IMG/VR virus record: IMGVR_UViG_3300021963_000509 | Coordinates: 1-28,867 of that record | Strand: one strand, 5' to 3' | DNA: 28,867 bases | Origin: a virus | Shown: piece after piece, positions 1-7,059 of the stretch | Numbering within the stretch: the first letter of the stretch is position 1 | Layout of the letters: every line of letters starts with the position of its first letter | Translations under genes and position numbers: made by a program | Notes under the pieces: model-generated | The model's input: only the letters and a program-made list of their open reading frames with translations | Database searches by the model: none | What the model was told of the DNA's origin: nothing

Positions 1-69
1 TGTCTTTGCCATCGCGACAAAATTCAAAAAGTTAAAAGATTCCTTAGGCACTTACGCAAGCTGGCCTAC

Positions 70-534
70 CTAGGCCGCTCCCCTCAGGTCGTTGTACGCC
101 TTCACGATCGGCTCGGCCTCAGCTAGGAATTGCTCCTTCAGCGCCTTATCCTGGGCAATAAATTTTGCGCCTCTGGACGCAAGCCACTGCCTTGCTTTCA
201 TAATAGGGAACAGGAAGTGCTTGGGTTCGCTTGGCTCGCTCATGGTGATTGGGTCGGGCAAGATTCCGATCCGCAGATATGTCTGACGCATAAGGCTTGG
301 ATCTGCATCGCCACTACTCAGTCGCTTCTGAGTGGCTGCGACTTTCTCATATCGTTTGCCAACCTCCTCGGTAATCCCAGCCTCCTCACATAGAGCCAGC
401 ACGTCCTTACCTTCAGTGCGTGCCACGGCAATGATCTCGCCTGCATCCGATGCCAGCGCAATCGTCCTGCCTACCAGCTCGATCGCCTTGTCGCGCGTTT
501 CGTTTAGTTTGTTTATTACAGATAGTAGTTTCAT
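70..534 (-). CDS. Hypothetical helical early protein
   Basis: A 154-residue, mostly alpha-helical, charged soluble protein that I do not recognise. The N-terminal half (about residues 1-70) is a run of predicted helices rich in Ala, Glu and Lys, vaguely like phage DUF3102-type proteins. The middle holds a short Pro-rich linker (around residues 92-105), followed by a second helical segment. There is no signal peptide or membrane segment. The start codon overlaps the stop of the upstream HTH gene (ATGA), so the two are probably translated together and this gene may assist that regulator. It is the last complete gene before the left edge. Positions 1-69 hold no supported gene, only a weak GGCCT/AGGCC stem near 62-75. 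Confidence 0.6.
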   Translation of the reverse strand: MKLLSVINKLNETRDKAIELVGRTIALASDAGEIIAVARTEGKDVLALCEEAGITEEVGKRYEKVAATQKRLSSGDADPSLMRQTYLRIGILPDPITMSEPSEPKHFLFPIMKARQWLASRGAKFIAQDKALKEQFLAEAEPIVKAYNDLRGAA

Positions 535-1004
535 TTCTTAATGCCTTTCTTTAGTGCGGCCATGTTGAATTTAGGTGCTTCACGCCGCCGCTTTGCGTGA
601 ACACGGTATGCCCGTTTGCGGTAGGATTCGCGGGCCTTCTCGCTCTTCTGCGATCGTGCTCGGATACCTAGCCGGTCATAGACTTCTGTGACCTTCTTAC
701 TGATCGCCTGCTTAGTGATGCCGTAACGCTTGGCCACGGCCGTCATTGATTCAGGCGAACGGTTAAGAGATATGTTCAATACCGCATGCCCCAGCGTGTC
801 CGTTCGGTTAGCCATAGCCGGGTGATCGGCAGACTTATCCATAAGGTGTTCTATCACTTTTGTGATAGTCGCAACCGTTGAGGTGGTGACCGTAATCTTT
901 AAGTCATCGCATGACTCAAAGACCAAGTCTTGCAGGCTGTCCATCATGCTGGCTGGATGTGGAATAACCGCCGGGATTCGTTCGATTGCTTCCTGATCTA
1001 TCAT
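531..1004 (-). CDS. Helix-turn-helix DNA-binding protein
   Basis: A 157-residue protein with a helix-turn-helix at about residues 83-113 (pattern SMTAVAKRYGITKQAISKKV), of the kind seen in sigma-70 region 4 and phage regulators. A strongly basic tail (about 114-141, many Arg and Lys) probably contacts DNA. No catalytic domain is visible. The ATG has an upstream GCGAGG ribosome site. The gene lies immediately downstream of the iteron-like repeat cluster at 1032-1151, so it may bind those sites as an autoregulator, origin-binding protein or late-gene regulator. A small-terminase role is possible, because such proteins also carry HTH domains and terminase genes are expected just beyond the left edge. 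DNA binding is well supported; the exact role is not. Confidence 0.7.
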   Translation of the reverse strand: MIDQEAIERIPAVIPHPASMMDSLQDLVFESCDDLKITVTTSTVATITKVIEHLMDKSADHPAMANRTDTLGHAVLNISLNRSPESMTAVAKRYGITKQAISKKVTEVYDRLGIRARSQKSEKARESYRKRAYRVHAKRRREAPKFNMAALKKGIKK

Positions 1005-1031
1005 ATTAGATTAACCTCGCTAATGCAGTCG

Positions 1032-1151
1032 TTAGTGCAGTAATGGAAATGGTGTAATGCATTAGTGCAATAATAGGCCCTAAAGGGCCTTTATTACTGC
1101 ACCTACATGCTCCGCAATACTGCACTAGTGCAATAAGGGTTACTGCACTAA
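1032..1151. repeat. Cluster of TTAGTGCARTAA repeats (operator or iteron array)
   Basis: The gap between the primase-ATPase and HTH genes is packed with copies of one 12-base motif in both orientations. TTAGTGCAGTAA is at 1032-1043, TTAGTGCAATAA at 1062-1073, the exact inverse TTACTGCACTAA at 1140-1151, an inverse TTACTGCACC at 1094-1103, and a perfect palindrome TGCACTAGTGCA at 1121-1132. Half copies (TAATGCA) lie at 1021 and 1055. This density is far above chance for a 130-bp gap. The array is next to a replication protein and directly upstream of an HTH gene, so it is either a replication origin with iterons or the operator of the HTH gene. Confidence 0.75.
1075..1090 (-). terminator. Short hairpin after the primase-ATPase gene
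   Basis: AGGCCC and GGGCCT form a perfect 6-bp stem around a 4-base loop, about 65 bases past the stop of the primase-ATPase gene. The following bases are AT-rich (ATTATT) but not a clean T run, so termination is only possible. It sits in the middle of the repeat cluster and could instead be part of an origin structure. Confidence 0.35.
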
Positions 1152-1153
1152 CG

Positions 1154-3112
1154 TTAAAAGGGCTCATTTGTCACCTTTTTGCTGAATAAACCAGCCTCAG
1201 TTTCTTCGATCAAACCGTCCTCTTTGGCCTGCTTCACACGGGCCTTCGCTTGCCGTTCCTGCAACCCGGTGGCCTGTTGTACAAATGCGACCACTTGGCT
1301 GTATTTAGCCCCTTCGGGTAACTTGCCCCAATCGATCGACATAGCCTTTCTGCCCACTGACTTTTCAGGCGCTCCTACTTCAATCCACGCCATCCCCCGG
1401 TCGGCATGTTTTAAGTGGACTAAAGGCTGCGTCTTACTGGCAATTAAATCGCTCGCAGTTACGCCAGAACGCAAGCCAGACCGCTTTCCGCGCTTGGTCA
1501 CCTCTAGCTTATATGTGTACGTTCCTTGCTCATCCTGGCCACAAGGCGACAGCATTAAAACGGCTCTTGCCCAATTCGTCAGCTCGCTTGAACCAAATCC
1601 GCTGTACGCCTTGTCGTGCCCTTGGTAACCGCTGCCGTCACGTGTTGGCTTTGGCGTATGGTGCATAAGCATCCAAGCAAATCCGCCAGATAGGGCGAGC
1701 GGGTTAAGCAAATTACGCAAAAAGCCACCGGCCGTCTCTTGGCTGGATAAGTCGCCACCGATAAAAGCCAGCAAGGGATCTACCCAGGCTAAGTCGGGCT
1801 TATGCTTATCACCTAGGCGACGCATCCTATCGACGAACCGCTCACCCGTGGACGTACAATCACGCACGATCACAATGTTCTGCTTCACCCGATCCAGCTC
1901 CTCTGCGGTCAAATCCAGCGCCTTTAAGATGCCTTGCAACGCCTCCGCCACGTCGCCCTCGTCGTTCTCCGCCTGCACGATAAGCGACTTCAACGGCTTA
2001 CCGTGTGGGCTTATGCCAAACAGATCACGCCCGGCCGCCCAGGTGATTGCGGCCTGTAAGCACAGCACGCTCTTACCAAGGCCACTGCTACCCACCCACA
2101 AAGCCGAACCACCACGGCAAATCCAACGCTTGCCAAGTAGTTGCGTTATATCGGCATCCTCTTTGAAATTGACCAACTGCTCCCAGCTATACGGCTCTGG
2201 AATATCACCGTAGATCGTGCGCTCCATCCATTCCATATAAGTCAGCGTAGGTGCGCCACACTCGACTAACTCCTGCTGCAACCCCGTGGCCGTCCTCATC
2301 GCACCTGGCAACCGCGACAACCGGCCTGCGTCCTTGTTGGCTGGATCTGGCTTGCTGTGCTCTAGGTGCTTGTAAATAAAGTCCACACGTTCAGCGAACT
2401 CCTTGGCATTGGCTGCCCGAATCTCCACCCATGCGTGCAGACTGCGTGATCCGCTCTTTATGATAGACGAAGTAGGCAACCCACTCCGCTTAATGATGGC
2501 CCACTGCTCTTGCAGCGTGCTTTCATCAAACTCGATTAGGCAGTGGCGAAACTTTGTGATCGATTCGGCTTTGCGGTTCTTGCCATTGTTCGCGTTAATC
2601 GACACGTAGACGCCCACTGCATCGGCCTGCCACTCCTTCAATCCGTCGCCTTTAAACAGCTCTAGCCATTCCTCTCGGCTTCGCGTCTCGCCTGCACCAT
2701 CTGGCCGCTCGCGGTCGCCGTCCTTAATCGATCGGCAGATATTGATACTATCACCCACGTCGAAGCAGGTGGTTAGAAACTTATCTACCGGCCCACTCTC
2801 CACGCTGATGGGCATAGGCGGCACTGGCAGATCCTCCCGAACGATGGCCCCGTTTTGATAGGCGTACTTGGCCTTTGGCTTCCACGCCTCCCTAGCTGGC
2901 TTACTGAACGCGGATCTGACCGCACTGACGGCCTCGTTCTGCGATAGCCCCACCTTGTAGGCCCAGTCCTCTGCGTTGGTAGTTGCGTCGAACTCCGTCA
3001 GCCCCTGGTCGCGCCATTGGCAGGCTAACTTAAAAAGCTGCGTGTTGCGCTCGCCTTCAGCGGCCCCGTTGCGGTGGATGGCTTCGATTGCGGGTGGGAG
3101 GGGTGCGATCAT
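1154..3112 (-). CDS. Primase-polymerase / RepA-like AAA ATPase replication protein
   Basis: A 652-residue multidomain replication protein. Residues about 10-75 resemble a PriCT-type helical domain (GERNTQLFKLACQWRDQGL). Residues about 160-290 look like an archaeo-eukaryotic primase (AEP) core: an acidic LIEFDE strand near 192-197, the SRSLHAWVE strand near 222-230, and the typical AGRLSRLPG motif at 262-270. Residues about 310-540 form an AAA_25/RepA-like ATPase with Walker A GSSGLGKS (341-348), a Walker B strand LAWVDPLL (442-449) and a conserved HHTPKP (484-489). The C-terminus (about 600-647) resembles a winged helix. Such fusions prime and unwind DNA at phage or plasmid origins. The adjacent repeat cluster fits an origin. 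The start overlaps the upstream stop by 4 bases. The PriCT-like domain at the N-terminus, rather than after the primase core, is unusual. Confidence 0.85.
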   Translation of the reverse strand: MIAPLPPAIEAIHRNGAAEGERNTQLFKLACQWRDQGLTEFDATTNAEDWAYKVGLSQNEAVSAVRSAFSKPAREAWKPKAKYAYQNGAIVREDLPVPPMPISVESGPVDKFLTTCFDVGDSINICRSIKDGDRERPDGAGETRSREEWLELFKGDGLKEWQADAVGVYVSINANNGKNRKAESITKFRHCLIEFDESTLQEQWAIIKRSGLPTSSIIKSGSRSLHAWVEIRAANAKEFAERVDFIYKHLEHSKPDPANKDAGRLSRLPGAMRTATGLQQELVECGAPTLTYMEWMERTIYGDIPEPYSWEQLVNFKEDADITQLLGKRWICRGGSALWVGSSGLGKSVLCLQAAITWAAGRDLFGISPHGKPLKSLIVQAENDEGDVAEALQGILKALDLTAEELDRVKQNIVIVRDCTSTGERFVDRMRRLGDKHKPDLAWVDPLLAFIGGDLSSQETAGGFLRNLLNPLALSGGFAWMLMHHTPKPTRDGSGYQGHDKAYSGFGSSELTNWARAVLMLSPCGQDEQGTYTYKLEVTKRGKRSGLRSGVTASDLIASKTQPLVHLKHADRGMAWIEVGAPEKSVGRKAMSIDWGKLPEGAKYSQVVAFVQQATGLQERQAKARVKQAKEDGLIEETEAGLFSKKVTNEPF

Positions 3113-3300
3113 TTTTTGGCAAACGCCCCCAGCGCCTTGACGATCACGTACTCAATCACTGCCTCTTGATCTTTTTTTAACTGCTTCAGCCCAAATGCGT
3201 GGAGAGCCTTTGCCGTTTTGGCGTCATAGGTTACGTCGACTAGAACTTGCTTGGGCGCAGGCCGTGCTTTGCCAAAAGTAATTTTGCCTAGATCCTTCAT
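3109..3300 (-). CDS. Small hypothetical protein
   Basis: A 63-residue Lys-rich protein of unknown function, starting MKDLGKITFGKARP. An in-frame start 13 codons further upstream exists. The inner ATG at 3298-3300 is chosen because an AAAGGAG ribosome site precedes it at good spacing and because its ATGA overlaps the stop of the upstream 58-residue gene. Residues about 20-60 (a strand, then two helices) are compatible with a ribbon-helix-helix-like fold, but I cannot confirm that. Its stop overlaps the start of the primase-ATPase gene, so it is translationally coupled to it and may help replication. Confidence 0.6.
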   Translation of the reverse strand: MKDLGKITFGKARPAPKQVLVDVTYDAKTAKALHAFGLKQLKKDQEAVIEYVIVKALGAFAKK

Positions 3301-3473
3301 TTGCGTTTTCTCCTTTTGCGGGGTTTGACTTCTTTCCAAACGTTAAAATCCTTGTCGCACTCAACCGACCAGAGCATCAGTTTCTGATAGAGCGATCCGG
3401 CTAAGCCCCAGCGGCACAAAGTCCTGCTAACCAGATCTCCTAACCAGTATAGAAGCCACGACAACGCCCTCAT
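3297..3473 (-). CDS. Small hypothetical protein, 58 aa, basic tail
   Basis: A 58-residue ORF read directly from the minus strand. It starts MRALSWLLYWLGDLVSR and ends in a very basic KPRKRRKRK tail. The N-terminal 30 residues are hydrophobic and aromatic and could form a short membrane or amphipathic helix. A GGAGAAG ribosome site precedes the ATG. Both ends are coupled: the ATG overlaps the upstream stop at 3470-3473, and the TGA overlaps the next start (ATGA at 3297-3300). The clean fit of both junctions is the main reason to believe it is real. Function unknown. Confidence 0.6.
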   Translation of the reverse strand: MRALSWLLYWLGDLVSRTLCRWGLAGSLYQKLMLWSVECDKDFNVWKEVKPRKRRKRK

Positions 3474-3646
3474 TTTTTCTTCTCCGCGTCTCGCTTCTGG
3501 TACGTCTGCGCCCGCTTCAGTAGCTCCTTGGCTATATGCAGCGCCATATCCAGCCGACTGCGTGCTATGACCAACCGGCCGTCGATCAGGCTTTTCTTAG
3601 CCCGCTCGAGGATTTCGATTTGCCAGGTTAAACGCTTTACGCTCAC
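3470..3646 (-). CDS. Small helical hypothetical protein (GTG start)
   Basis: A 58-residue helical protein beginning VSVKRLTWQIEILERAKK and ending in DAEKKK. A longer in-frame version would begin at 3727. The GTG at 3644-3646 is preferred because it forms a GTGA overlap with the stop of the upstream 42-residue gene, and because the residues before it do not look like protein. It is predicted to be two charged helices with no membrane segment. The function is unknown. The position in the early operon next to nuclease and replication genes suggests an accessory role. Confidence 0.6.
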   Translation of the reverse strand: MSVKRLTWQIEILERAKKSLIDGRLVIARSRLDMALHIAKELLKRAQTYQKRDAEKKK

Positions 3647-3771
3647 CACTGCCCCATTCCCCACCTGTGGCGATTGGCGCGGGCCTCTCGCACACAGTCG
3701 GCGTATTGCTCCGGCGTGTAAGTGCAAATCACGCGGGCGGAGAACATGGTGAGAAGATCGACTAGGCTCAT
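3643..3771 (-). CDS. Very small hypothetical protein, 42 aa
   Basis: A 42-residue ORF starting MSLVDLLTMFSARVICTYTP and ending in RWGMGQW. Its ATG overlaps the TGA of the upstream nuclease gene (3768-3771). Its own TGA overlaps the GTG of the next gene (3643-3646). Those two coupled junctions, in a chain where every neighbour is joined the same way, are the evidence that it is translated. The sequence shows one hydrophobic helix, then a short region with two Cys. No function is recognised. Confidence 0.5.
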   Translation of the reverse strand: MSLVDLLTMFSARVICTYTPEQYADCVREARANRHRWGMGQW

Positions 3772-4385
3772 AGCGCAGGCTCCTGGCTAAACAGCTTTTT
3801 TAGATAGGTTTCTGGATAGGCTTTTATGGCCCTATCTAATATGCACTGGAAAAACGACGGATCATTAGGAAGCTTACAAAGGATTGACTCGGATAGTTTT
3901 TCTAAATCCCAAAAGAATTCTAACGCCCTTGCGCTTGCATCGATCAAAAGCCTTTCTCGTTGTGCGTCCTGCCTATACAACTCGTAATTTTGCAGCAAAG
4001 AATTAAAGATATTTTCCTTTGTTTTTGCTGTTTCTTCATGGTTGAACTTCTCTTTCTTTATGTAAATGTTTGCCGGATTGTGCTCTTCAAGACGCTTGTA
4101 AATTATGCATCCGTCTGGATTGACGAGCGCAAAAATATCGGCCTCATCTTTGTTGTATGTTTTGTCGCCCCTCTTGCTTGTTCTAAAGGCAAAAGATGAT
4201 TTTGTTTTTAACTGATGCGTGCTTTTAACCTGAATCCGCAAAACCTTGCCGTTTTTTTCTGCTAAAATATCGTAAGGAAGTCCGTCGCCTGCTTTTGATA
4301 CATTTAGACCAAATCTAGTTAGATCTATTTGAACCAACATTTCTGCGGTTGCCCCTGCTTTCCAGTATTGCTTGGCTTCGCTCAC
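3768..4385 (-). CDS. PD-(D/E)XK nuclease-like protein
   Basis: A 205-residue protein whose first 110 residues match the PD-(D/E)XK nuclease fold: an N-terminal helix with Glu15, Asp39 in GLPYDIL, and the second metal motif IQVKST with Gln52 and Lys54. It is like the group I intron endonuclease/Holliday resolvase-type PDDEXK_11 family. The Q-x-K variant is common in that group. The C-terminal half (about 120-205) is helical and not recognised. Likely substrates are branched or foreign DNA. It may resolve replication intermediates. Both ends overlap neighbours by 4 bases. It looks more AT-rich than the surrounding genes, which may mean separate acquisition. Confidence 0.65.
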   Translation of the reverse strand: MSEAKQYWKAGATAEMLVQIDLTRFGLNVSKAGDGLPYDILAEKNGKVLRIQVKSTHQLKTKSSFAFRTSKRGDKTYNKDEADIFALVNPDGCIIYKRLEEHNPANIYIKKEKFNHEETAKTKENIFNSLLQNYELYRQDAQRERLLIDASARALEFFWDLEKLSESILCKLPNDPSFFQCILDRAIKAYPETYLKKLFSQEPAL

Positions 4386-4663
4386 AGCACCGCCTTTGGC
4401 AGCGGCCCCGCCAGTTTGTAGTGGTACTTGGTGGCGTCGTATTCCAGCGGATAGCCAAAGAAGTTACGCAGCAGATCAATGTCCCGCTGGATGGTTTTAT
4501 AACTGCATTCCAGTTTCACACCTAACCTAGCACAGCTCGGCAGCGTCAGATCCCGGCGCAGCATGCCAGCGATCACACCCAAGCGGCGGAACGTCGGCCG
4601 TGTGTCGCCGAGGCCAGCGGCTCTATTGCGTTTAGATGCAAACGTGGCAGCTTTTGTGCTCAC
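4382..4663 (-). CDS. Small winged-helix (HTH_11-like) protein
   Basis: A 93-residue basic protein. Residues about 25-90 resemble the winged helix-turn-helix at the start of WYL/YafY-type regulators: a recognition helix CSYKTIQRDIDLLR, then a wing with YPLEYDATKYHYKL. The WYL effector domain is absent, so this is a stand-alone DNA-binding domain. It lies between the secreted 3D-domain gene and the nuclease, overlapping both by 4 bases. It is probably an early transcription regulator or a DNA-binding partner of the nuclease. The fold is fairly clear; the target is unknown. Confidence 0.6.
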   Translation of the reverse strand: MSTKAATFASKRNRAAGLGDTRPTFRRLGVIAGMLRRDLTLPSCARLGVKLECSYKTIQRDIDLLRNFFGYPLEYDATKYHYKLAGPLPKAVL

Positions 4664-5088
4664 TTCATCACCTCCACCATCGCCACTTTCGGCAGACGCA
4701 TCGCGTTAAACTGCTTCTCACTTGCGGCAAACACGTCCACAACGGGCAACTTCCCACCGCTTGCCTTTTTGCTCTTAACGGCAGTGCCAGTATCCACGGC
4801 CACCCACTCCCGCTTGCCGCCCATCACGCGGATCTTTGACCACAGCGGAATGATGTCAGGATCGACGGCACAGTGACGGCCGGCCCGCAACCGGGTGCCA
4901 GTGCTCGACTGATAGCGACTCGACCATTCATCCTCACCAGGCCAATAGCCAGTGATCCGCACTTTGATTTTCTTCACGTCGATCTTTTTGGCGTCCGGCC
5001 GCATGTCGATCATCACGTTCGACGCCTGGGTGGCTGGGAACCCAAAGAACGCCAGAAACGTCAGCACTACGTTGCAAAGTGCTCTCAT
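4660..5088 (-). CDS. Secreted 3D-domain protein (MltA-like double-psi barrel)
   Basis: A 142-residue protein with an N-terminal signal peptide (about residues 1-22, cut near ATQA|SN). It is followed by a 3D domain named for three conserved aspartates: Asp76 in CAVDPDIIP, Asp99 in AVDTG, and Asp118 in VVDVF. The preceding TGYWPGEDEW and the TGTRLRAG segment are also typical. These domains occur in MltA lytic transglycosylases and RlpA-like or spore cell-wall proteins, where an Asp acts on peptidoglycan. Here the domain stands alone and should be exported to the periplasm or cell wall. It is odd that it lies among replication and nuclease genes, about 6 kb from the lysis genes. It may act early rather than in lysis. 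Confidence 0.75.
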   Translation of the reverse strand: MRALCNVVLTFLAFFGFPATQASNVMIDMRPDAKKIDVKKIKVRITGYWPGEDEWSSRYQSSTGTRLRAGRHCAVDPDIIPLWSKIRVMGGKREWVAVDTGTAVKSKKASGGKLPVVDVFAASEKQFNAMRLPKVAMVEVMK

Positions 5089-5237
5089 AGCCCAGCCCTT
5101 ATCCGATCGATCAGATCGTTCTCGCGGCCTTCAGCAGCAGCCAGCGCAGCCTTTGCCTCCGCCAGCTCACGGGCCAGCGACCGCACGCGGTTCAGTAACT
5201 GCTCGTGCGTGGATTGTTCGGGCAGGATCTCGATCAT
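5085..5237 (-). CDS. Small coiled-coil protein, 50 aa
   Basis: A 50-residue ORF starting MIEILPEQSTHEQLL. Its remaining length is a Leu/Ala/Glu/Arg heptad-rich helix (RVRSLARELAEAKAALAAAE), a clear coiled coil. A GCGGAGG ribosome site lies 6 bases before the ATG. The ATG overlaps the stop of the upstream membrane gene, and the TGA overlaps the ATG of the 3D-domain gene. A dimerising accessory protein is likely; nothing points to a specific role. Confidence 0.6.
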   Translation of the reverse strand: MIEILPEQSTHEQLLNRVRSLARELAEAKAALAAAEGRENDLIDRIRAGL

Positions 5238-5383
5238 TGCGGCCTCCGCAAAATAAATGTGTAGAAAATTAAAAACGCCGCAGTAACCCAGCCTATGTTT
5301 CCCTTGGCCGCATTAAGCAAGACCAGCCCTGCATACACTAATGGCAGCGCCTTATCGCAGCACCGTTCAATGCATTTAATCAT
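5234..5383 (-). CDS. Small membrane protein, 49 aa
   Basis: A 49-residue ORF starting MIKCIERCCDKALPLVYAG. It has two short hydrophobic segments (about 13-25 and 31-44) separated by a KGN turn, then a basic RRPQ end, so it is probably a two-helix inner-membrane hairpin. Both ends overlap neighbouring genes by 4 bases in the same ATGA pattern. It precedes a coiled-coil gene and an exported cell-wall-type protein, so the three could act together at the envelope. It resembles a holin in size, but it is far from the endolysin. Confidence 0.55.
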   Translation of the reverse strand: MIKCIERCCDKALPLVYAGLVLLNAAKGNIGWVTAAFLIFYTFILRRPQ

Positions 5384-6162
5384 ACCGCCACCTCACGCGG
5401 GTCGTACTTCTTCAGCCAGCGCCATACCTTGCAGATGGATGTGAACGCCTCGAACGCCTGGGCAACTTGCTCGGCGGTGTAGCGAATGTCCTGCAACTGG
5501 CCGGTGACTGGATCGATCAGTACGTTCCGGCATGCCATGCCCTCGTCTGTGAATGCGTACGCATAGGCACTGAGCTGTAAAAGATCAGTTTCATAGCCCG
5601 ATGCTTTTGAGACGCCCTTTGCGTCTTTCTTAAATTTGCGTGTTTTAAAATCGACCACCTCGATTGCTCCGTGAATGTCGGCGATTAAATCCACTCGCCC
5701 GGCGTAGCCTTCCGCCTCGTTGACTAGCACGGACTCGCTGGCGTGCACTTTAGTGACGCAGCACTCCCGCCATTCCTTTAGGCCCGCATAGTGATCCTCG
5801 TATCCTTTAACCAAGTCACCCGGCTCCTCGCCATTGATTATGATTTCAGCCAGGGAATGAATCTGCGTGCCTCTTATGGCAGCGGCCTCTACTTCCTTGC
5901 GGCTGTCTAGTACCACCCGCTTGGCAAAATCGGCCAACGATTCACCATCGTTGCGCGGGAGCGAAAGAGCCGCAGCGATCGCTTGCTCCTCCTTCCAATT
6001 CATCAGCCCCTGCTTGCTGGGGCCAGCAGCTCCAAGGATGGTGGTCACGGACGGATACGCCCCCACCTTCCGGGCGGATCGCAGATCACCGTGGCACGAC
6101 TCACCCGATGCCAGGTAATAGTGCGACGACTCCGTCTTTGCCGTAGCAATTAACGCAGCCAT
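5380..6162 (-). CDS. RecB/Cas4-like PD-(D/E)XK exonuclease
   Basis: A 260-residue nuclease of the PD-(D/E)XK superfamily, like phage recombination exonucleases and RecB/Cas4 nucleases. The diagnostic pieces are in order: RGTQIHSLAE with His102, GYAGRVDLI with Asp158, VVDFKTRK with Asp171 and Lys173 (the D-h-K metal motif), and the following QLSAYAYAF helix with Gln196 and Tyr200. Such enzymes chew one strand of double-stranded ends for recombination. No RecT, Erf or Bet annealase is visible beside it. The only DNA-binding partner upstream is the SSB-like gene at 6306-6788. The N-terminus (SVTTIL) is also typical of phage members of this family. Confidence 0.8.
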   Translation of the reverse strand: MAALIATAKTESSHYYLASGESCHGDLRSARKVGAYPSVTTILGAAGPSKQGLMNWKEEQAIAAALSLPRNDGESLADFAKRVVLDSRKEVEAAAIRGTQIHSLAEIIINGEEPGDLVKGYEDHYAGLKEWRECCVTKVHASESVLVNEAEGYAGRVDLIADIHGAIEVVDFKTRKFKKDAKGVSKASGYETDLLQLSAYAYAFTDEGMACRNVLIDPVTGQLQDIRYTAEQVAQAFEAFTSICKVWRWLKKYDPREVAV

Positions 6163-6257
6163 TACTGCCAGTCCTTCAGCAGTCGCATGGTCATTAGGGC
6201 CAGCACGACTGCGGTGGTTGGGAACACGATTTGAATTACTAAAGTTAGGATTTCCAT
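6162..6257 (-). CDS. Possible 31-aa membrane peptide
   Basis: A 31-residue ORF starting MEILTLVIQIVFPTTAVV and ending RLLKDWQ: a single membrane-spanning helix with a positive end. Its TAA shares a base with the next ATG (TAATG at 6160-6164), which suggests coupling to the exonuclease gene. The ribosome site is weak, so this is a low-confidence gene. It is the only content of the gap between the exonuclease and the SSB-like gene. Confidence 0.4.
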   Translation of the reverse strand: MEILTLVIQIVFPTTAVVLALMTMRLLKDWQ

Positions 6258-6305
6258 GGGGGGTCTTTCTGGCCTTGGCGGGATAGAACCACCTCGGCCA
6301 AGTGG

Positions 6306-6788
6306 TTAAAACGGCACGGGTGTTCCGTCGGCATCCAGCTCGACTACTGCTGGTTTAGGAGCGCCAGGACGATTGCACTTCCTGACAAAATCCTTATCGA
6401 CTTTGATTTTCGTTGCACCCGCCGGCAGAACGGCCTCCACATTGGCGTAGGTTGATCCGTCGCGATCCACATGAGTGACGAGGATCTGGCACGGCTTACC
6501 AATCAGGGTTTCCAAGTCCAGATTCTGCGGTGGCGCCTTTTTGGCGTAGGTTTTTAAGTCTTTGAACAAAGCCGCCTTCTCATGCAGGCTTAGTCCATAA
6601 CGCCGGCCTATGGTGTACGGCCGCCCGTCCTCCATCTTCTCAGCAATCTGCCAGACCAACCTGATCTGGTGCTTCTTTCCATACTGCGTTTCCACCACGC
6701 CGAGATCCTCAACGTCGCAGAACACTGCGTCGTGATTCCCTTCGGGTGCGGGGGTGTAAGTTCCCCCTCTGCTTGCTACGATTGGCAT
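6306..6788 (-). CDS. SSB-like phage DNA-binding protein
   Basis: A 160-residue protein of a phage family usually found beside recombination exonucleases and thought to have an OB fold like single-stranded DNA-binding proteins. Recognisable parts are APEGNHDAVFCDVEDLG near the start, QIRLVWQIAE in strand 2, GLSLHEKAALFKDL in the middle helix, and LIGKPCQILVTH followed by STYANVEAV. The C-terminus is acidic (VVELDADGTPVPF), as in many SSBs where the acidic tail contacts partners. I infer that it coats single strands produced by the downstream exonuclease or during replication. The start is well placed, with AAAGGAA upstream. Confidence 0.65.
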   Translation of the reverse strand: MPIVASRGGTYTPAPEGNHDAVFCDVEDLGVVETQYGKKHQIRLVWQIAEKMEDGRPYTIGRRYGLSLHEKAALFKDLKTYAKKAPPQNLDLETLIGKPCQILVTHVDRDGSTYANVEAVLPAGATKIKVDKDFVRKCNRPGAPKPAVVELDADGTPVPF

Positions 6789-6800
6789 ACTAGGATTTCC

Positions 6801-6830
6801 TTTCTTGGTTTCTTGGTTTTTGTTTCTTGG
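6801..6830 (-). repeat. Three CCAAGAAA repeats upstream of the SSB-like gene
   Basis: On the minus strand CCAAGAAA occurs three times in 30 bases (plus-strand TTTCTTGG at 6801-6808, 6809-6816 and 6823-6830). The first two copies are tandem. The array lies just upstream of the SSB-like ribosome site and could be an operator, a translational control site for an SSB-type protein, or simple-sequence drift. Confidence 0.45.
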
Positions 6831-6841
6831 ATTTGCGACGA

Positions 6842-7057
6842 CTACTCATCGTCACAAAAATCGTTATTTCGGTGCGGGGGATTAAGGTCTTGGAATTCGC
6901 GGTCGGCCAAGTGCCACGCGATCTCATGCTTGCGGGCCAAGTCCTTGGCTTGTGCTAGGTCGCCACGATTGATTGCCTTCACAACCCGCTCGGCTGAGTT
7001 GCGGCAGGCCATCACTTCAATGTTTTCGATTAGGCGGAATTTTGTTAGGTCAGTCAT
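6842..7057 (-). CDS. Small hypothetical helical protein
   Basis: A 71-residue acidic protein (MTDLTKFRLIENIEVM...NNDFCDDE). It appears fully helical, with a repeated Ala/Arg/Lys helix in the middle and an acidic C-terminus. There is no signal peptide, membrane helix or motif I recognise. It follows the 46-residue gene by two bases and precedes the SSB-like gene, so it belongs to the early recombination cluster. A partner or antagonist of a nuclease is possible, but this is guesswork. Confidence 0.55.
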   Translation of the reverse strand: MTDLTKFRLIENIEVMACRNSAERVVKAINRGDLAQAKDLARKHEIAWHLADREFQDLNPPHRNNDFCDDE

Positions 7058-7059
7058 AA

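Noticed and set aside
1-12. Possible start (MAKT...) of another minus-strand gene running out of the left edge
   Set aside because: Only four codons are visible and no ribosome site precedes the ATG.
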